The notes under the pieces are model-generated. The model was not told where the DNA came from. It did not search any database and saw only the letters and a list, made by a program, of their open reading frames with translations. This document shows positions 62,357 to 64,000 of a stretch of DNA of 64,000 bases, piece after piece. This DNA comes from Bacteroidota bacterium. GTDB taxonomy: Bacteria; Bacteroidota; Ignavibacteria; UBA10030. The position numbers and the translations under genes were made by a program. The DNA lies in contig JAOAFT010000001.1 of the NCBI GenBank assembly GCA_026416125.1, positions 124,001 to 188,000 on the forward strand, in the 5' to 3' direction. Every line of letters starts with the position of its first letter. Position 1 is the first letter of the stretch.

Positions 62357-64000
62357 TTACTTAACCTCTCTCTTCCTTCTGTATATGGTTTGTAAAAAGG
62401 TTTTCACTAAGATTTCAATATCAAGGTAGAGGGATTGATTTCTTGCATAGTATAACTCGTATTGTTCCTTTTCTTTAAAGCTTAATTTTTTATCAGAAAA
62501 TAACTGCACTATACCTGTTAGTCCTTGTTTGCCGAGGTAAATAGTACTGCGTGCGGTATTATTCTTACTATTTTCAATTTCCCTCCCAACAAAACTATAC
62601 TCACCTGTCAGTACTTTCGGCAAGTAACGGAACACAGATGTTCTTCCATTCTTTGCTAATATAATGAAAATTGGATACACCGTCACAAGTAATAATAGTG
62701 AAAAAGAAATATCGAAAAGTCGTTTTATAAATTTGTTCAAGGGTTTACTAATATTATACGATATCTCAATTATTGGTATATCATCGAGTAACTCTACATT
62801 TGCTTTTCCAATCATTACTTCGAGAGAGGATGGGACGATGTGGAACACAATATCCTTTTTAGGATTTTGACTTATGATAGTGAGAATTTTTTCGTATTCA
62901 AGAGACTTGGGTGCAAAGATAATATCAGTAACTGATTGTTCAACGACCGTCTTATACAAAGCTTCGACACTACAAAGGATTGGTAGATCAAAAATTTTTT
63001 TTCCAATATTTTTGTGTGTTGTATTAACAAATCCTTTAATATCGATACCCACAGCTGGATTGTACCGAATGCGCTGGACAAGTTCACATGCACTTCTTCC
63101 AGTACCTACTACTAAGGCTCGTCGTTGCCAAAGAACTCGATTAGACTTTTTCCCCTGGTACAATCGTGCAACTAAACGCCATAAAGGTAACAGTATCAAA
63201 GAGAACGTACCTGCATAAATAATTATTGCTCTACTGAATGCATATTCCTTAAAAAATGCTGTTAATGCCGCAATACAAACATAACTAATGAGTACAGAAA
63301 CAGCTGAGTGAGTTATTGAAAATCGTCGTTTTGTATAGACACCAAGTAGACCTAATACGCTTAATGTACTAATAATTGGAATTGTATAGACCAACAAAAC
63401 ACCGTGCGGGAAGGTAAAGATTTCACCCTTTCGAATATACTCTGCTAGCAATAGACTGACAAAGAGAAATGATGCATCAAGTACTGCTACGCTGTAGTTC
63501 CGTACTAACGATAGTATCCTTGCTGTTAGAGAGATATATGCGATAGAAATTTTAAGTAGTATTACAAGCAGAGGTACAAAGTTAAAGTGTTTCTCGACGA
63601 AAATTCGCATCGCTTCATAAAAGACTTTCCGTTCATCAATACTACTTCGTTTTGTACTCTCGCCCTTATAATGAACAATTTGAGTAGTGTGAACGTAATA
63701 GAGATTCCACCCTGCCTTTCGTATTCGGTAACAGAAATCTAAATCTTCACCGTACATATAAAATGTTTCATCGAACCCACCAAGGTGTTCATAAACTTCT
63801 CTTCGAACAAACATACACGATCCACTTAGTGCCTCTACTATATATGTTTCATTGGGATCTAAAAATGTAAGATTATACCTCCCAAAGATACGTGAACGTG
63901 GAAATAACGAACTTAAGCCAATTATTTTCGTAAATGCTACCCACGGGGTAGGAATACTGCGTCTGCAAGATAACTGGAGGGATCCATCGGGGTTGAGAAT
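62357..64000 (-). CDS. GT2 glycosyltransferase fused to a phosphoglycosyltransferase-like membrane domain (5' end cut)
   Basis: The frame is open to the window edge: residues before the ORF-track Met read [26 protein letters not shown] and [48 protein letters not shown], the C-terminal half of a GT2 domain. About five membrane helices follow, then a nucleotide-sugar-like domain ([32 protein letters not shown]), then [23 protein letters not shown] and [16 protein letters not shown], parts of a bacterial sugar transferase. The segment that normally lies between these, with the Q.R.G..G..F...KFRSM and Asp-Glu catalytic pair, is missing. At least 547 aa are visible. It probably acts in glycan synthesis at the inner membrane. 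Confidence 0.85.
   Translation of the reverse strand: MLNPDGSLQLSCRRSIPTPWVAFTKIIGLSSLFPRSRIFGRYNLTFLDPNETYIVEALSGSCMFVRREVYEHLGGFDETFYMYGEDLDFCYRIRKAGWNLYYVHTTQIVHYKGESTKRSSIDERKVFYEAMRIFVEKHFNFVPLLVILLKISIAYISLTARILSLVRNYSVAVLDASFLFVSLLLAEYIRKGEIFTFPHGVLLVYTIPIISTLSVLGLLGVYTKRRFSITHSAVSVLISYVCIAALTAFFKEYAFSRAIIIYAGTFSLILLPLWRLVARLYQGKKSNRVLWQRRALVVGTGRSACELVQRIRYNPAVGIDIKGFVNTTHKNIGKKIFDLPILCSVEALYKTVVEQSVTDIIFAPKSLEYEKILTIISQNPKKDIVFHIVPSSLEVMIGKANVELLDDIPIIEISYNISKPLNKFIKRLFDISFSLLLLVTVYPIFIILAKNGRTSVFRYLPKVLTGEYSFVGREIENSKNNTARSTIYLGKQGLTGIVQLFSDKKLSFKEKEQYELYYARNQSLYLDIEILVKTFLQTIYRRKREVK

Overview
The window looks like a chromosomal segment of an AT-rich, Gram-negative bacterium of the Fibrobacterota-Chlorobiota-Bacteroidota (FCB) group, most like the Ignavibacteria/Kapabacteria/Chlorobi side of it. 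The evidence is two secreted proteases with type IX secretion (T9SS) C-terminal sorting domains (NFPNPFNPSTT, NYPNPFNPGTT), BshA for bacillithiol-type thiols, TonB/ExbBDD, outer-membrane beta-barrels ending in F, and a giant outer-membrane protein of the kind common in this group. Shine-Dalgarno (SD) sequences are used widely (AAAGGAGGTT and similar), unlike typical Bacteroidia. The lineage call is an inference from gene content only. Coding density is high. I see no CRISPR array, IS element, phage or integrase.

Layout. 0-2 kb (-): Rrf2 regulator, sufB and the start of sufC. 2.2-3.8 kb (+): bshA and a small PD-(D/E)XK-like protein. 3.8-7.5 kb (-): VTT membrane protein, kbl, rsmB, rpmE. 7.7-17.9 kb (+): sensor kinase and NtrC-type sigma54 activator, then a sigma54-type promoter ahead of STAS-exbB-exbD-exbD-tonB, then a small membrane protein, a PstS-like lipoprotein, a TPR protein and a lipoprotein. 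17.9-20.7 kb (+): APC permease-UspA fusion and a TerC protein. 20.8-25.9 kb (+): TetR-RND(MMPL)-LolA-like-beta-barrel export cassette with an operator over the tetR start. 26-34.6 kb: tRNA-Met, ogt, the giant outer-membrane protein, tRNA-Leu, icd, tRNA-Ala, a cytochrome-like lipoprotein, nadK, a DUF1844-like protein and a GT2. 34.6-44.1 kb (-): leuS, an RsbW/RsbV/PP2C partner-switching locus in which both PP2C phosphatase genes are broken, a MATE pump and a TPR membrane protein. 44-46 kb: tRNA-Arg, GT9, and a zinc-ribbon/Tudor-like gene with rpsU. 46-51.8 kb (-): protease cassette (lipoprotein, metallopeptidase, stand-alone propeptide-like protein, subtilase). 52.3-58.2 kb (-): two ATP-grasp ligases, GNAT, lysine 2,3-aminomutase, M24 peptidase, thioredoxin-like protein and a small protein. 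58.7-64 kb: Mut7-C protein, flippase, YbgC thioesterase, accA and a GT2-phosphoglycosyltransferase-like fusion running off the edge.

How genes work together. The best candidate for an undescribed system is the ATP-grasp x2/GNAT/KamA operon. Its aminomutase keeps both lysine-binding aspartates, so the set could make beta-lysine, modify it by acetyl transfer and ligate it into a small peptide-like product. Other strong signals are the sigma54-controlled TonB operon, the tightly linked protease/propeptide-like pair, the RND-LolA-porin envelope export cassette, and a partner-switching locus whose two phosphatases are decaying while its kinase and antagonist genes stay open.
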